A stretch of DNA of 64,000 bases from Polytrichum commune (taxonomy: Eukaryota; Streptophyta; Polytrichopsida; Polytrichales; Polytrichaceae). Shown here piece after piece: positions 44,301 through 54,830 of the stretch. How positions within the stretch are numbered: position 1 is the first letter of the stretch; each line of letters starts with the position of its first letter. The DNA lies in NCBI GenBank assembly GCA_950295325.1, contig OX485809.1, positions 23,080,144 to 23,144,143 on the forward strand, in the 5' to 3' direction. The notes below the pieces were generated by a model. The model was not told where the DNA came from, searched no databases, and saw only the letters and a program-made list of their open reading frames with translations. The position numbers were made by a program, and so were the translations under genes.

Positions 44301-47231
44301 TGGTTCAGCAACCGTGGTAACATTATTAACTGGACAAGAATTCTGCCAACTCAAAATGGCATTATCAGAATCCTCATCCTTCATAGAGATGAAATATTCT
44401 CCTATCCCTATTGGATTATATGCTCTCTGGTGTCTACCCACATTATGAATAGACTGAATTGGAGTATCATCTGACTCGGTCTCATAACCGTCGGTGGTAA
44501 ATTCCGTTCCCTCATCTTGAGTCTCTCCTTGGTATCGGGTAGGAAACAAAGGTAAGACCATTTTATCCTTGCCTTTGCCTAATGTGAGGGTGCCTTTACC
44601 CCAATCTTCTTTGGCTTCTGCCACAATTAACCAAGGTCTCCCTAATATTCCAGGTATAGGTTGTATGGCATCAGTGGTTCGGAATACAACAAAATCAATT
44701 TTGTATTCCCGACCAGCGATTTGGACTGGTACTTGGGGTAATTGGCCTAAGGGTTTAGTACGAGTATGGTCCGCCATTTTGAGAATGATAGAAGTAGGAA
44801 CCATGTTAGTGAGTCCTAATTCTTTCATTGTCTCCATACTCATAAGATTGACACTGGATCCGGTATCAACCTGAAATCCCGCTACCATCACTCCGTCAAT
44901 TATGACATCCACTGCAGGTGCACCAGGGTCTTGACTCAAGGTCACATCATTAACTTCCACCACTTTGGCTCTCTTGCGAACCATTGCCGAACCGAGTGTG
45001 GTACGACATTGAGGCGCAATTGCCAGAAGTTGTCTCATAGTGATATGAGGGTGTAGGTTATCCAAGTCTTGCATAATATCATATTGTTGCAACCCCTTAG
45101 CTAGTTCCATGGTCCGAGGTTGCTTTGAACTTGACTTAGACTTTAAATTCCTCACATGGGGTATTTGATAGGGCATCGGTTTAGACTTGACTTCTGTAGG
45201 CCTACTTTGTGGGATAGTTGATGAAGGTGTTCTCTCCAAGATCGTATATGGTCTTTGAGATGTTGACGGTGGTGGAAGAGATATAGGCACGGGTTGAATC
45301 AATTCTATACTTGGCAGAGCCGCGGGGTTAGAATTGGCTCTAGGCACCGCATTAGGTTCCACAAGTAATTTGTTCTTAGGATCATTCTCATGGATATCAT
45401 CTCGTAGTTCCTCAGCACTTGGCTCACTACTATTTTCATCAATGATTGGATAAGGTTCTTTTGGGGCTTTAGACCTGGTTATTACGGCATTGACCTTCTG
45501 TTCCCTAGATGATGGGGTAGAAAAGTGTTGAATGTGATTCACATTTCGGGCACCCTCTTCCTCATCCTCCGGATCTTGAATTCTCACACGTTTCCCTTTT
45601 TTCCAATCTCTCTCATTAGGAGGGTAATCCTTCTTAGGGTGGGGACACTCATCTGTGGGGTGTCCTGCGGTTTTGCAGTTGCCACACAAAGGAACATAAT
45701 CCTGTGGTTTCTTAGGATTTGGACAGTTGTTAGCGTAATGACCAAGTTCTTTACACCGATAACAGACAGGATATTTCCTTGAGTCATCAGGGTTCGAATC
45801 GAACCTCTGGTAGTTTTGATTGTAAGAGGGAGGTCCATTCCAATTAGAAGAATCATTTCTTTGGTTCCAATTGGAGCGTCCCTGAAAATTCAAAGATATC
45901 GGACGTCGGTTAAAATTCCTTTTAGGATTATAGCTGGCGTTAGGTCCTGGTCCATTTCGTTCTTGTTGCCAAGGACGAGATTGACCACTGTCAACCTGAT
46001 TAACAGCCTTTTGTTGTTTAAGGTTCCAACACTCTTGGACTGCGTGATTCCCTCCACAAAATATACATTTGGTCCTAAACCCTTTTGGGGTAGGACACTC
46101 ATTAGCAAGGTGTCCTTGACCTTTACAGTTATGACACCACACATTATGTCGCTCTTCTGTGGGTTGAGGTCTCTTAGGTCTGTTGTTGGCTACCTTAACT
46201 GACAATTCTGACAATTGTTTCGTCAGATTCCATATAGCATTATCATATTTATCACTCGTGGGATCCTGTTGAGGAGCCTTGTTAATTGCAGGTTGTATAT
46301 ACAACTGTGCAGTGGGGTTTCGCACGTATGGTGCGTCAGTAACATAATACTGATTATTCTCATTGATGGGAAAAGTTCCCGAGTGTGAGGGAATTGGATT
46401 ATTGGAATAAGTGTTATCGGTATAAAGGACCAATTCATTCTCCAACCTACATTCCTCCCAAGTCTTCGCTCTGGCATATGCCTGGGCATATGTAGCAGTA
46501 GCTCCCTCTTTGACATAGGTTCTCAACTCCATGGGGTATAATCCACCAATGAATATGCTCATAAGGAAATCATCTGGGATTTGGTGATTTCCCATACGTT
46601 GCAAGATATCTTGCATTCTGCCATAATAAGTATCAACTCTCTCGTTGATGCCCATTCTCACAGTTCGCAGCTTCTCTTTTAGACTCGTGGCAAAGCCTAA
46701 GGGTCTAAAATGAGCCAGGAATGCAGTTTTCAATGCATTCCAGTTAGCAAAAGCGGGTTGTCTCTGATACCAAGCAAAGGCATCTTCTTGCAATGACGCA
46801 GCAAAAACTTCTTGAAATTTAGCAGCCGGGACATCATTGGCCTGACATGTAATTTCAAACTTTGCTACATGAGTATCAGGATCGGATCCTGGCCTCCCAA
46901 GGAAATAAGGGATATGTACTATATTATGAATCCGTGGGGCACCAGGTATATTAGCCATTATAACTGGAGGTACTGGTGACGGTAAAGGTAGTGGTATAAA
47001 AGGTTGTATTACTATTGGGGTTGGTAAGGGTGGAGGTGTCGTATAAGAAGGAAGTAAAGGGTGTTGAGGTGTCACTACTTGGGAACTATCTGAAGTTGAA
47101 CCAAAATAGAGTTGTTGAGGTTTAAGAGGGGATAATGTTTCCTCTTGACTTTTATTTTCTGTAGGGTTTGGACTCGCTACCTTTGGTTCAATGTCGGACT
47201 GTTCTTTTTGCAACTTAAGGACGGACCTCAA
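41364..47231 (-). CDS. Gypsy Gag-Pol polyprotein, 1955 aa, intact
   Basis: One open frame. Gag core at about 100-260, then four zinc knuckles: CHNCKGQGHLANEC (366), CIFCGGNHAVQEC (389), CYRCKELGHYANNC (490) and CGNCKTAGHPTDEC (516). Protease has FQVDTGSSVNLMS (Asp 789) and GILGRPWL. Reverse transcriptase about 1100-1310, with the catalytic box FLDDFAVFG (1249). RNase H has FVDASNVAIGS (Asp 1398), TEREAL and HVDHDALKY. Integrase has the H-H-C-C finger ending CDVC, then GIDFVGP (Asp 1675), VSDRGTHF (Asp 1737) and NGQTEKTN (Glu 1773). A GPY-type C-terminus follows, with no chromodomain. FLDD instead of Y-x-DD is usual in the OTA (Athila/Tat) branch. All catalytic residues are present. Confidence 0.97.
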   Translation of the reverse strand: MRSVLKLQKEQSDIEPKVASPNPTENKSQEETLSPLKPQQLYFGSTSDSSQVVTPQHPLLPSYTTPPPLPTPIVIQPFIPLPLPSPVPPVIMANIPGAPRIHNIVHIPYFLGRPGSDPDTHVAKFEITCQANDVPAAKFQEVFAASLQEDAFAWYQRQPAFANWNALKTAFLAHFRPLGFATSLKEKLRTVRMGINERVDTYYGRMQDILQRMGNHQIPDDFLMSIFIGGLYPMELRTYVKEGATATYAQAYARAKTWEECRLENELVLYTDNTYSNNPIPSHSGTFPINENNQYYVTDAPYVRNPTAQLYIQPAINKAPQQDPTSDKYDNAIWNLTKQLSELSVKVANNRPKRPQPTEERHNVWCHNCKGQGHLANECPTPKGFRTKCIFCGGNHAVQECWNLKQQKAVNQVDSGQSRPWQQERNGPGPNASYNPKRNFNRRPISLNFQGRSNWNQRNDSSNWNGPPSYNQNYQRFDSNPDDSRKYPVCYRCKELGHYANNCPNPKKPQDYVPLCGNCKTAGHPTDECPHPKKDYPPNERDWKKGKRVRIQDPEDEEEGARNVNHIQHFSTPSSREQKVNAVITRSKAPKEPYPIIDENSSEPSAEELRDDIHENDPKNKLLVEPNAVPRANSNPAALPSIELIQPVPISLPPPSTSQRPYTILERTPSSTIPQSRPTEVKSKPMPYQIPHVRNLKSKSSSKQPRTMELAKGLQQYDIMQDLDNLHPHITMRQLLAIAPQCRTTLGSAMVRKRAKVVEVNDVTLSQDPGAPAVDVIIDGVMVAGFQVDTGSSVNLMSMETMKELGLTNMVPTSIILKMADHTRTKPLGQLPQVPVQIAGREYKIDFVVFRTTDAIQPIPGILGRPWLIVAEAKEDWGKGTLTLGKGKDKMVLPLFPTRYQGETQDEGTEFTTDGYETESDDTPIQSIHNVGRHQRAYNPIGIGEYFISMKDEDSDNAILSWQNSCPVNNVTTVAEPQPQGKILLTPNPKKRSTPLKELESKLPSFEEDWEDAMFSYNTPIKSYVSKDVYKEMNLGTEEVPKIIKVHEKLSKTEWQYWYNFFKRNIKVFAWTYKDLRGVPPEVCEHKIVLEEGTTPVRQRQYRMNPKYSLMVKEEIDKLLEAGFIYKVPYSEWVSPIVVVPKKNGKLRICQDFRRLNSVTRKDYFPLPFTDTMLDAVAGYKRYSFMDGFSGYNQIQIFEPHRWYTTFTTDWGTFAYIVMPFGLCNAPATFQRVMTEAFQEYLRKFMEIFLDDFAVFGDDKHHADYLQKCFDKCMEFGISINAAKSVFLVPFGRLVGHIVSEQGITTDPDKIANIVSLPIPTTVTEVKGFLGHTGYYRRFIFRYAIIAMPLTELLKKGDEAPVWTSACTHAFNTLKKKLVSAPILVPPNWDKEFHIFVDASNVAIGSVLSQKDEKGHDHPIYFVSRQLVQAERNYTVTEREALGMIFSVQKFRHYLLGNKFVFHVDHDALKYMINKPQLSGRIARWVLLLQEFNFTVEVRPGKSHANADHLSRLKEDSGSEPIDDSFPDAQLFYIDVIPHEYAEIIEYLQSNKFPTDFNEKQKRRLVFKAMPYTIIADTLYKKGKDEVLRRCVTSSEIPLILKECHDNMAGGHFAGDVTARKILQSGYWWPTLFADCTTYTRQCDVCQRIGKPTDSSAMPLTPILALAPFEKWGIDFVGPINPPSRHGRYQYILVATDYVTKWAEAEATRKDDKHVVAKFLREKILSRYGCPKELVSDRGTHFVNDVIKELTEKYKIKHRLTSPYHPRANGQTEKTNGILCKIITKTVQNSMTDWDSKLVDALWAYRTAYKVTTKFTPFQLVYGQEAILPVELELPSLRIAIEERLNNEESLQERIAMLERMDEVRNQAYLNMAAIQKWRKTYYDSKMKSKTITADDLVLLYDSRFQKFPGKFKLHWMGPYQVKIAHDNGSFELVNFEGTPLATRINGYRLKKYHT

Positions 47232-47398
47232 CCAACTCTTTCTTCTTTCAGCTTTCTTCTTCTGATAATCCCTAGCCCGTGCACGATCCTCTCTAGCCTT
47301 GTCATTGGCTGCTTTTCTTACTGAGGCTGTTTGTGCGTGTGATCTTTCATGTGCAGTTTCCAGTATGGAAGTTGCATGTGACCATACGTAACTAGACC

Positions 47399-47959
47399 CT
47401 ACGTCCTATTTTGCCTATTGTACCCAATCCGCCTTCTTCCATTCAAGAACAATTTTGCAAAATTTACAAAGTTTTTGCCTTGAAGTGAGGAATCGGAGAA
47501 ATCGGGTATGTTGACACTTGAACAAGGATCGAAAGGTCCGTAATAAAAGTGAGCTTCATTGCTAGTGAAAAGCCCTCCGTTCCAACAACCATAACCAAAT
47601 TTGTTAATCGGGAAGTTTTCAGTTTTGTGTTGGCTATAAACAAGAAACAAGAATCTCAGGTCAACTCTCAATCTCGGATAACCTTTGTTAATAATGACTT
47701 CATTAAAACCCTCACCATTATTCCAAATCTTTTCCAAAATTTTCTCTTGAAGGTGGGTAGGTAAATTAAGGAAGTTAGCTACAAATCCTTTAGGATAGAT
47801 TGGGTGGTTTGGTCCAATGTGGATACCAACTCCCCAAAATGATGCTTTATAAAAACGATATAAAGCTGTAAACAAATGTGGTCCTTTATATAACTCACTC
47901 TCAAGGGTGCTCAACCCTTGTGGGTTAAGCTCCCACGGCCACATTTTGGAAACTGACAC
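47399..47959 (-). CDS. Gypsy pre-gag ORF, 186 aa, unknown function
   Basis: Intact frame between the first small ORF (22 bp gap) and Gag-Pol (167 bp gap), in a different frame from both. It is rich in aromatic residues and Asn, for example YKGPHLFTALYRFYKASFWG and FGYGCWNGGLFTSNEAHFYY. No known domain is recognised, and no signal peptide or transmembrane helix is evident. Ogre-type Tat elements are known to carry an ORF of unknown function before gag; similarity by position is the only link I can make. Confidence 0.7.
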   Translation of the reverse strand: MSVSKMWPWELNPQGLSTLESELYKGPHLFTALYRFYKASFWGVGIHIGPNHPIYPKGFVANFLNLPTHLQEKILEKIWNNGEGFNEVIINKGYPRLRVDLRFLFLVYSQHKTENFPINKFGYGCWNGGLFTSNEAHFYYGPFDPCSSVNIPDFSDSSLQGKNFVNFAKLFLNGRRRIGYNRQNRT

Positions 47960-47981
47960 ATTAATGTTAAAGATGATTCAC

Positions 47982-48365
47982 TTATAGGGAATTAGTTTGT
48001 AACTCAATTGTATGGGTTAACACTTTTGACTTCCACCTTTCCACACTTTTAGCTTTAGACTTAAGCTTGTTCAATTCACAATCCTTCGAGTAATGTCCTA
48101 GACCTTTGCAAGTCCAACACACTATTTGAGGATATGATTCCGTTTGACAGGCACTCTCAATTTGTTTCTTTTCACATAATGAGTCAGCTGATGTTTCAAG
48201 ATGACACTTACAAATTCTCTTGACAATCTTCTCAACGGCTTCCTCAAAGCCTACAAGTTGTACCTCTCCCAAGGGACTCTCGGAAAGTCCAAAGGGCGTA
48301 TATTTGAAAGGGAAATTTAAAGATTCTCGATGACCTCTAGACTTCCATATTCTGGGTTGATCCAT
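47982..48365 (-). CDS. Gypsy first ORF, 127 aa, single zinc knuckle
   Basis: Intact frame starting 223 bp after the primer site. It has one CCHC knuckle, CWTCKGLGHYSKDC (spacing 2-4-4), followed by a basic segment (KLKSKAKSVERWKSK), and a Cys-rich stretch before it. This is a nucleic-acid-binding architecture like the C-terminus of Gag, but the true Gag with four knuckles comes later. It shares the frame of Gag-Pol but is separated by stops. It may be a separate RNA-binding protein. Confidence 0.7.
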   Translation of the reverse strand: MDQPRIWKSRGHRESLNFPFKYTPFGLSESPLGEVQLVGFEEAVEKIVKRICKCHLETSADSLCEKKQIESACQTESYPQIVCWTCKGLGHYSKDCELNKLKSKAKSVERWKSKVLTHTIELQTNSL

Positions 48366-48587
48366 GAATTAAACATTTGGTTATAAATCTAGGCATTTGG
48401 TTTTTGATATAATTGTGAAGTTAAATTATGACTTTAGGATCGTGTAAAAGTATAAGAAATAGTTGTGAACTTATTTCTTTACTTCATGAATCTCCCAAGG
48501 ACTTAATTTAAGTCCCTTATCCAAAATCCAAGCCTATTAGTTTTTCCTAACACACTTATCTACCTAGACTTAAATCGACCGAAGCCT

Positions 48588-48605
48588 TCCCCGGCAGCGG
48601 CGCCA
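48588..48605 (-). promoter_or_regulatory. Primer binding site, tRNA-Asp type
   Basis: On the element strand TGGCGCCGCTGCCGGGGA starts three bases after the 5' LTR. It differs at one base from the tRNA-Asp(GUC) site TGGCGCCGTTGCCGGGGA known from Athila-type elements (from memory). It marks the start of minus-strand DNA synthesis and confirms the element's orientation. Confidence 0.9.
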
Positions 48606-48608
48606 AAA

Positions 48609-51090
48609 TGTAGTTAGCTTTTTGGTTACAAACAAACCCAGGGAACAATCAGGGAAGACTTAAAAGGTGATTCTTATATATTCTAGGTGTCTTAAACAAG
48701 GTTTGTTAGGTAAAACACAAGGTTATAACACTTCATTTCCATTTAGGTGTATCAATTAGTTTACGGGCAGGGGTAAAACACCTAAAAGATCACTCCATAG
48801 CAGTGCATGCAAAGGTGACAGTCTCTCTTCTCACTCTAATTTCCCAGGCAATTGTCTGGCAGTGAGTTCATTTTAATTGGACCAAGTGCGGTGCACAAGC
48901 ATAGGCACAACCATAGTCAATGGTCTTGCAATAGTATCTCATTTTTGTCTCTTTACCGAAGCCAAGGGCACTTCGGTGTGGTCCATCATCTTTCATTGAT
49001 TAACCCCATTTTAATGTAACTTGAAAAGTCGGTACAGTCATCCTTTCAGGATAAACAGTCTTCTTTGATTAAATTCGATTTTAATTATGCGGTCCGACAA
49101 TTGTCTTTTACCTGGTCTTGACCACGGCAATCTCAATCTCGTTCCTCAAGGCAATGAGTCCAAAACCACATGTGCACGTTAACATATTCTCACATCACTC
49201 ATAAATCCATTTAGTTCATTTAAGATTCCAATTCAACATTCAACATTTAAATCTCAAAACAATTAATTCAACAATTAATTTCATTATTGCACATAATGTT
49301 TAAGCCATTCAATTATTAAAGAGGGTGAAATTCCGAGTTAGCCTTAATTCCCTTAAAGTTTTAATTCACCATCAAGACTTACCGGTATCCTAATCGGCGC
49401 ATCCTTTTGTCTTCTCCGCCACCGGTTATCCTTTCGTAGACAATGGTCTCAACATGTTGTCGCTTCAACTTCCATCAAAGGTTAGGAGAAAACAATTTTT
49501 CCGCTTACACTACAACGACCATAGTCTGGAGTTACCCCATACAACATTTTACTGTGCTGACAATGCAACCCTCTTGGTTGTGAAATCTAATTCATCCACA
49601 TGCACTTAGTTAATTTTCTCTTGAAAGAGTTGTATTGACTTCCAACTCCATCATCCCCAACAATTATGGAAGAGCAGTCGTACTTGCAGAGTTCGTTTAT
49701 GACCTTGATGTATGAACTAATTTCCAATACTGGGTATCCCGCCCGTTGAAGTAAATTATATAGCCACGCACAGACAATGGTCTTTATCAACTCCTTTAAT
49801 TATTTCACTCCTAGGCAATTGCCTGATTCCATTGAAGAAAAATCACAAACTACTTCCATATCCCGCACCCCATAATTTTAGATCAAACTGTAAACTATTA
49901 TATGTCCTGGCCATATGTAATTGTGAGGGGTAGTTCGGTGAGAACCAACAAGTATTACAAATGAACAGATTAAGTTTGAGAAATAACCAGTTAAAGTTCG
50001 AGATTTCAGGAGAATTATCAATCATTTTAGAGGAATCAGTGGAATATACCTCAATTGAATGAAAGCAAAACCGGAAGATGTCAACATGTAAACCAATTGG
50101 ATTTTTCACAATTCCATGTGCAATTACGAGAAAGGATCCAATTTAATGGACAAACAAACAATTCAGTATGGACCCTCTGGATCACCACTTAGGAAGAACT
50201 GGCGGTAAATTACGATTGAACCGGTTGAGTTTGAGAAGTAACGGATTGAAATTCGCGGCTTTGGGAGAATTACCGATCATCTTAGAGGAATCTATGGAAG
50301 ATACCTCGAATAAATAAAGCAAATCCAGAAGATGTCAAACCTGTAAACCGGTTGAATTAGCCATTCAGCGATTACGATTTAAATTCCCTTTCTCTCTCTG
50401 GAAGCAACGGGTAATGAAATGATGTGCTCCTAATTCCCGATGACAACACATTAAATTGTAAACCCATTTTTAGATTCAACCAGACCATAGTCTTACGCAC
50501 GTAGGCAACCAGGAAATGTTATGCATTCACGGACAATAGCCTTGATCAGTAACTTAATTTTGTTCTGCAACAAAGGAGGAAGATCGACCAGGCATAAATA
50601 AACTTTAAAGCATATAGATATGACTCAAGAGTCTCTTCTGATAAAGTTTAGCAATTATACCACACAGCAAATGCTCACGCAGAGTCAGCAGAAAATTAGG
50701 TAATTTCCAGTACATTCACCCTGGATTCTCTTTATCAATTACTTGGTACCACAGACAATTGACTTGCCAAGATGTCTCCCACATCAAGGCTGCAAAAAAT
50801 AACACACGACAATTGACTCACACGAAAGAAAAATACAAAAAGACTGGCGAAGTTCTAGTACACACAAAAAAAACTGTCGTCTCTCTCCTTCTTCTTCCTT
50901 CATATATTCCTCTTCTCCTGTCAAGCACCCTTTCATAACTAACCTTTAGTCCTTCCAATTATGACTTTCCTCATCTCCTAGTCTTTAACCCTCACTTAAC
51001 ACTCCATTCCTTAAGCTAACCTATTTCCCACCCCTATTTACATTCTCCTATCCGAAAAAGTAATCATGAAAGCAGAAAATTACTACCACA
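48609..51090 (-). repeat. Gypsy 5' LTR
   Basis: 2482-bp LTR that would drive transcription leftward. It is identical to the 3' LTR at every line I compared except one base at 49910. It carries the same internal diverged duplication and the TATA-like site (about 50912-50900). It is followed at 51091 by the target duplication ATACC and LINE sequence. Confidence 0.95.
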
Positions 51091-51290
51091 ATACCAAGAT
51101 GTTCTTAACGAATGTGATTTGACTTGGGGGGTTAAAGGTCATATTGTGACTCCGAGTAACTTAGTGGTCACTTGGAAGGTTAGACCTCAAATGGACATTA
51201 TTTCTTGATTGTGCTGGCTCTCCCTTGAGGTGGGTATATTGCAATTCCTTCTTGCAATTGAATTTTCAATTTGTGCCCAAAAAAAGATGA
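51091..51290 (+). pseudogene. LINE 3' tail
   Basis: Continuation of the LINE cut by the gypsy element. ATACCAAGATGTTC follows the LTR, and joining it to 34268 removes one copy of ATACC. The short A-run near 51278-51285 followed by GATGAATAA may be the LINE's 3' end, which would fit L1-type tails. No second target-site copy was identified. Confidence 0.5.
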
Positions 51291-52768
51291 ATAAACAAAG
51301 TTTTAAGTTTTGTGAATCGATTATGAGCCAAGTTAATTAACATGGATAATAAATTAACCTATTTGTGAAACAACTTAATTCCAGATAAGATGGAGGTGCT
51401 TAATTTGATTACTCATCATAATCAAAGTGACATGTGATATGGTACGTGTGGCTTCAAAAACAGACATCAAAAAGACATGTGTTTAGAACTATGTGCTCAA
51501 AATATTTTGACAACGATGTTCATTAGTCAACATAATTGAGATGACCTATATGACCACTTCATGAGCACGAAAATCTGCACTTTGATAAAGAATAAGATAA
51601 ATCACATATGAACTCCAAAATTATGGTGAAAGTGGCTATGCCCTCGATTGGGATTTGCTAAGCAACTTGTATGAATCTCGTATTTCTTATCCTAGCCTCT
51701 AGGAGAAGTGGGCTAGTTGGGAAAAGTAACCATTTAAGACCCATCTACCTTATCAGTGTAGGTTCCTAGCTCAATCCTTCTAATGATGACCATCACCATC
51801 CATCCTTGAGAGGCCCAACAGCGACCTACCCTAGACGGATGAACGCACGTACGCACTGCTTCTCATCGTCAAGGATGGATGAAGAAGGCCCAAAGGCGCC
51901 CTCTCTGGCGCTCGACACCAGTATGTTCACGTCGCCTACATTTCAGGGCCATCCGTTGTCCCCGCCCTCTGAAGAAGGAGCTTCTCACAGCTGTATTAGC
52001 GTCGTATGTGTAAATATCGCTAAAACCCCATAGCTCCAGAGCTGCAGCGAAGCTCTGGAGATTCACTTTCTTGAACACGGCAGTCACGTACTTGTTGCAC
52101 TGGTCCTATCTGTAAGATTGTTCGAATGGGAGAATAGTGAGCGCCGTCGGAGGCTTACTTGATGTCATTGAGGAGTGTGGACGACAGGTAAGTTATTAAG
52201 GGCCTGGTCAGAGCAGGTCATACTGTATCGAAGCTATTGATCGAGAGTTCGTAAAGAGTGTGAGGAGATCATCCATTCTCGGGATGTTTTTTTAAGTAAT
52301 GTCGAATCTGTTCAAGTGAGTGCAAGCAGTTTATCTTTGTACATCCTGGATTGGTGCGGTGATGCAATTCAGAATGTGCGATTTTCGGATCATTTGATTC
52401 AAATGCGTCGTGCTCATAAATCGTCGAATTGGTGTTATGCGGTGGAGGAGGTCCTGTCGGAGAGGGGGATGTAGGAATTCTGTATTGTAAATAATATTGT
52501 GTGGGGTTTGAACTAGTAACCTGCTGTCCTTTATTTTGTGCTAGAGTAGGGCCGGTTCCTGCAGCGCCGTACTTAATGATACGTTTTTTGAAGTCTGTCA
52601 GCAACTTACGTCTCGACATAGAGATCAATGAAGTGACAATTGCACGTTTCATAGGTACAGAATAGTCTTATATGTGATGTGAATCTTTCCTTCGATTCTG
52701 ATATCTTGAGAAACATGAACACAAGACAGGAGAGCAAAGGAAGAGATATTACAGCGTGCATGTAGAAG
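51291..52768. other. Upstream region of the XTH gene
   Basis: 1.5 kb with no supported gene. It should hold the XTH promoter. The first half is AT-rich and repeat-like; from about 51800 the composition is that of the host gene. Short open frames on both strands have no recognisable domain. Confidence 0.5.
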
Positions 52769-54830
52769 ATGGGAGAAAAAGACTCTGAAACCTTGGGTCT
52801 CGGTCTGAGAGCTCGGTCCGGCTGGCGATTCTGCAATGGTTATCTGCTCCTTTGTGTATTCCTGTCGCAGTTGGCTTGTTCAGCTGGCGCGCAGCAGGCA
52901 GAACCTCCTATGTCGTTTCCGAACATTGCCGGCATTTTCCAGAACTCGTCGCTACAAGCAGCATTCACCCCATTCTTTGGTGGACCTGGAGAAATAGATG
53001 CTTCTTCAGATGACGGAAACGTAATTCGCTTACGCCTGGATAGCCAATCAGGTGAGACTCGCATGACTGGGCAATAACGGGCCAACAACTGCGTAGCGTA
53101 GAATGCCACGTCAGAGAGTGGTTGCAGAGTTTGTGTGGCCGTATCGAGTACCCGTCTATAGGAGTTCATGTGTCACTACTACTGTAGGTTAATCTTGACC
53201 ATGATAATTAGCTAGTGTAGTGTAAATAATCATGCAAATGGTTTGACCCCAAATGGCAGGAGGTTAATTGATTAACCAGCGAGGAATACCCATGTCAACG
53301 CCTACTCTGCACTAGTTCACTCAAGTTACGCCTCTCAATTGATTTCAGATTTCTTGTCCGAGATATGTGCAAAATCACACGGCGCGATTAATATTATAAT
53401 TTTTTGGTTGTGTCATGTAGGATCAGGAATCAGGTCACAGGACACTTTATATCGTGCATTCTTCAATGCGGCCATCAAGCTACCTGGCGGCAACTCGGCT
53501 GGCATTGTTTCGGCCTTCTACGTGAGAATCATTTGAAACACATGCGCCAACCTTTTCCCACTATATGACTTCCGTGGATACTGAATCGATGATGGGGATA
53601 ATTCGCATCCCTTACAATATTCATATTTCAATGATATATGGACGGCATCTGTATTCGTCTGGTCTTATAGATCATCGTGTAATGGGCATGCAAACTAGAA
53701 AGCACGTGCTATGAATCAACAATAGTCATCGCTATGTATGTTCGAGTGAACATCATCTGTCTATGTCGTAAATCCGTAATCTAAAGTCTCGAGCAAAGAA
53801 CCTCTGCTTTATTGGGGCGCTTGATGAGTAGAGTAACGTGTCACGTACTATATATACAAGGGATTCCTGATAAGCTCAACCGCTACCAGTTCAAATCATT
53901 ACAATTTTATCTATCTTCTTGCTGTCATTCTGCAGTTTCCTAACCAAGCATTCAGAAGTCTGCTGGTTGTTTCACCATTCCGCAGGCTTCCAATGCTGAA
54001 TACTATCCGAATTATCATGATGAGATCGATATGGAATTTCTAGGAGTTCTTCCGGGCGAATCATATGTCCTGCAGACCAACATCTATGGAGAAGGGAGCA
54101 CGGACATAGGCCGAGAGGAGCGGTTCCACCTGTGGTTCGACCCCGCAGCCGACTTCCATAATTATAGCTTCCTTTGGACTTACCACCATATTGTGTAAGT
54201 TTCTCTACATGAGATGTCCAATCATAATCAGTTCTTTTGTTGGTCTATATACAAAGTGCGTTTCCTACATTCCGTCCATCCCTGGGCATGCTGCCCCTGC
54301 ATGTTTTATCCTGCAAGTCCGGTCACTGCCAGCTTAATGCATATGTTTCGCATTATAATTTATGTGCCTTGATCGACAGGTTCTATGTGGATAGCATTCC
54401 TATCCGTAGGTTCGTGTCGTCATCAGAAGTAGGGCTTCAGTATCCGTCGAAGCCCATGAAAGCCTATGCAACCATTTGGGACGGTTCAACCTGGGCAACA
54501 CATGGTGGGCAAAACCCAGTGGACTATTCGAACGGCCCTTTTGACGCAAGCTTCACAAACCTCAAACTGGATGGCTGTGTTTGGGATCCCACGGTGCAAT
54601 CCATGCCACCTGATTGTGCAATGCCGAATAATGGGGATTGGTTAACCGATAGTGTAATGCAGGAGATGTCCAATGACCAGATTGTTGCGTTGAATTGGGT
54701 TCGAACGAATTACATGTGGTACAGCTATTGTGATGATCTACTTCGGTACCCAACGCAACCTCCGCCCGAGTGTCCTACAAGAGGTCGACGTCTCAACTGT
54801 ATCCTTGTTGCATGTGGCAAACGTCGTTGA
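52769..54830 (+). CDS. Xyloglucan endotransglucosylase/hydrolase (GH16), intact
   Basis: Four exons join in phase to 347 aa: 52769-53051, 53421-53521, 53986-54194 and 54380-54830, all with GT/AG borders. The hydrophobic stretch [20 protein letters not shown] (about 23-42) is a signal peptide, so the enzyme works in the cell wall. Exon 3 starts near the active site [10 protein letters not shown], with nucleophile Glu141 and acid/base Glu145. [20 protein letters not shown] and [18 protein letters not shown] are the GH16 strands that follow. [14 protein letters not shown] and the XET C-terminal region with [10 protein letters not shown] close the fold. XTHs cut and rejoin xyloglucan, loosening or strengthening walls. 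Met (M rather than F) in the DEIDxE box is a tolerated variation. No damage was seen. Confidence 0.95.

Larger units (their letters stand above)
34269..51090 (-). mobile_element. Young, apparently complete Ty3/gypsy LTR retrotransposon (16.8 kb)
   Basis: LTRs of 2482 bp each (34269-36750 and 48609-51090) begin TGTGGTAG and end CTACA on the element strand. They differ at one position in my reading (A at 35570 against G at 49910). The target duplication ATACC is perfect (34264-34268, 51091-51095). Element order from the right: 5' LTR, primer site, 127-aa ORF, 186-aa ORF, 1955-aa Gag-Pol, 1.8-kb gap, 907-aa ORF, 3' LTR. Integrase is last in Pol, as in Ty3/gypsy. There is no chromodomain, and the RT box is FLDD, as in the Athila/Tat (OTA) branch. 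All large frames are intact, so recent activity is likely. Confidence 0.97.
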
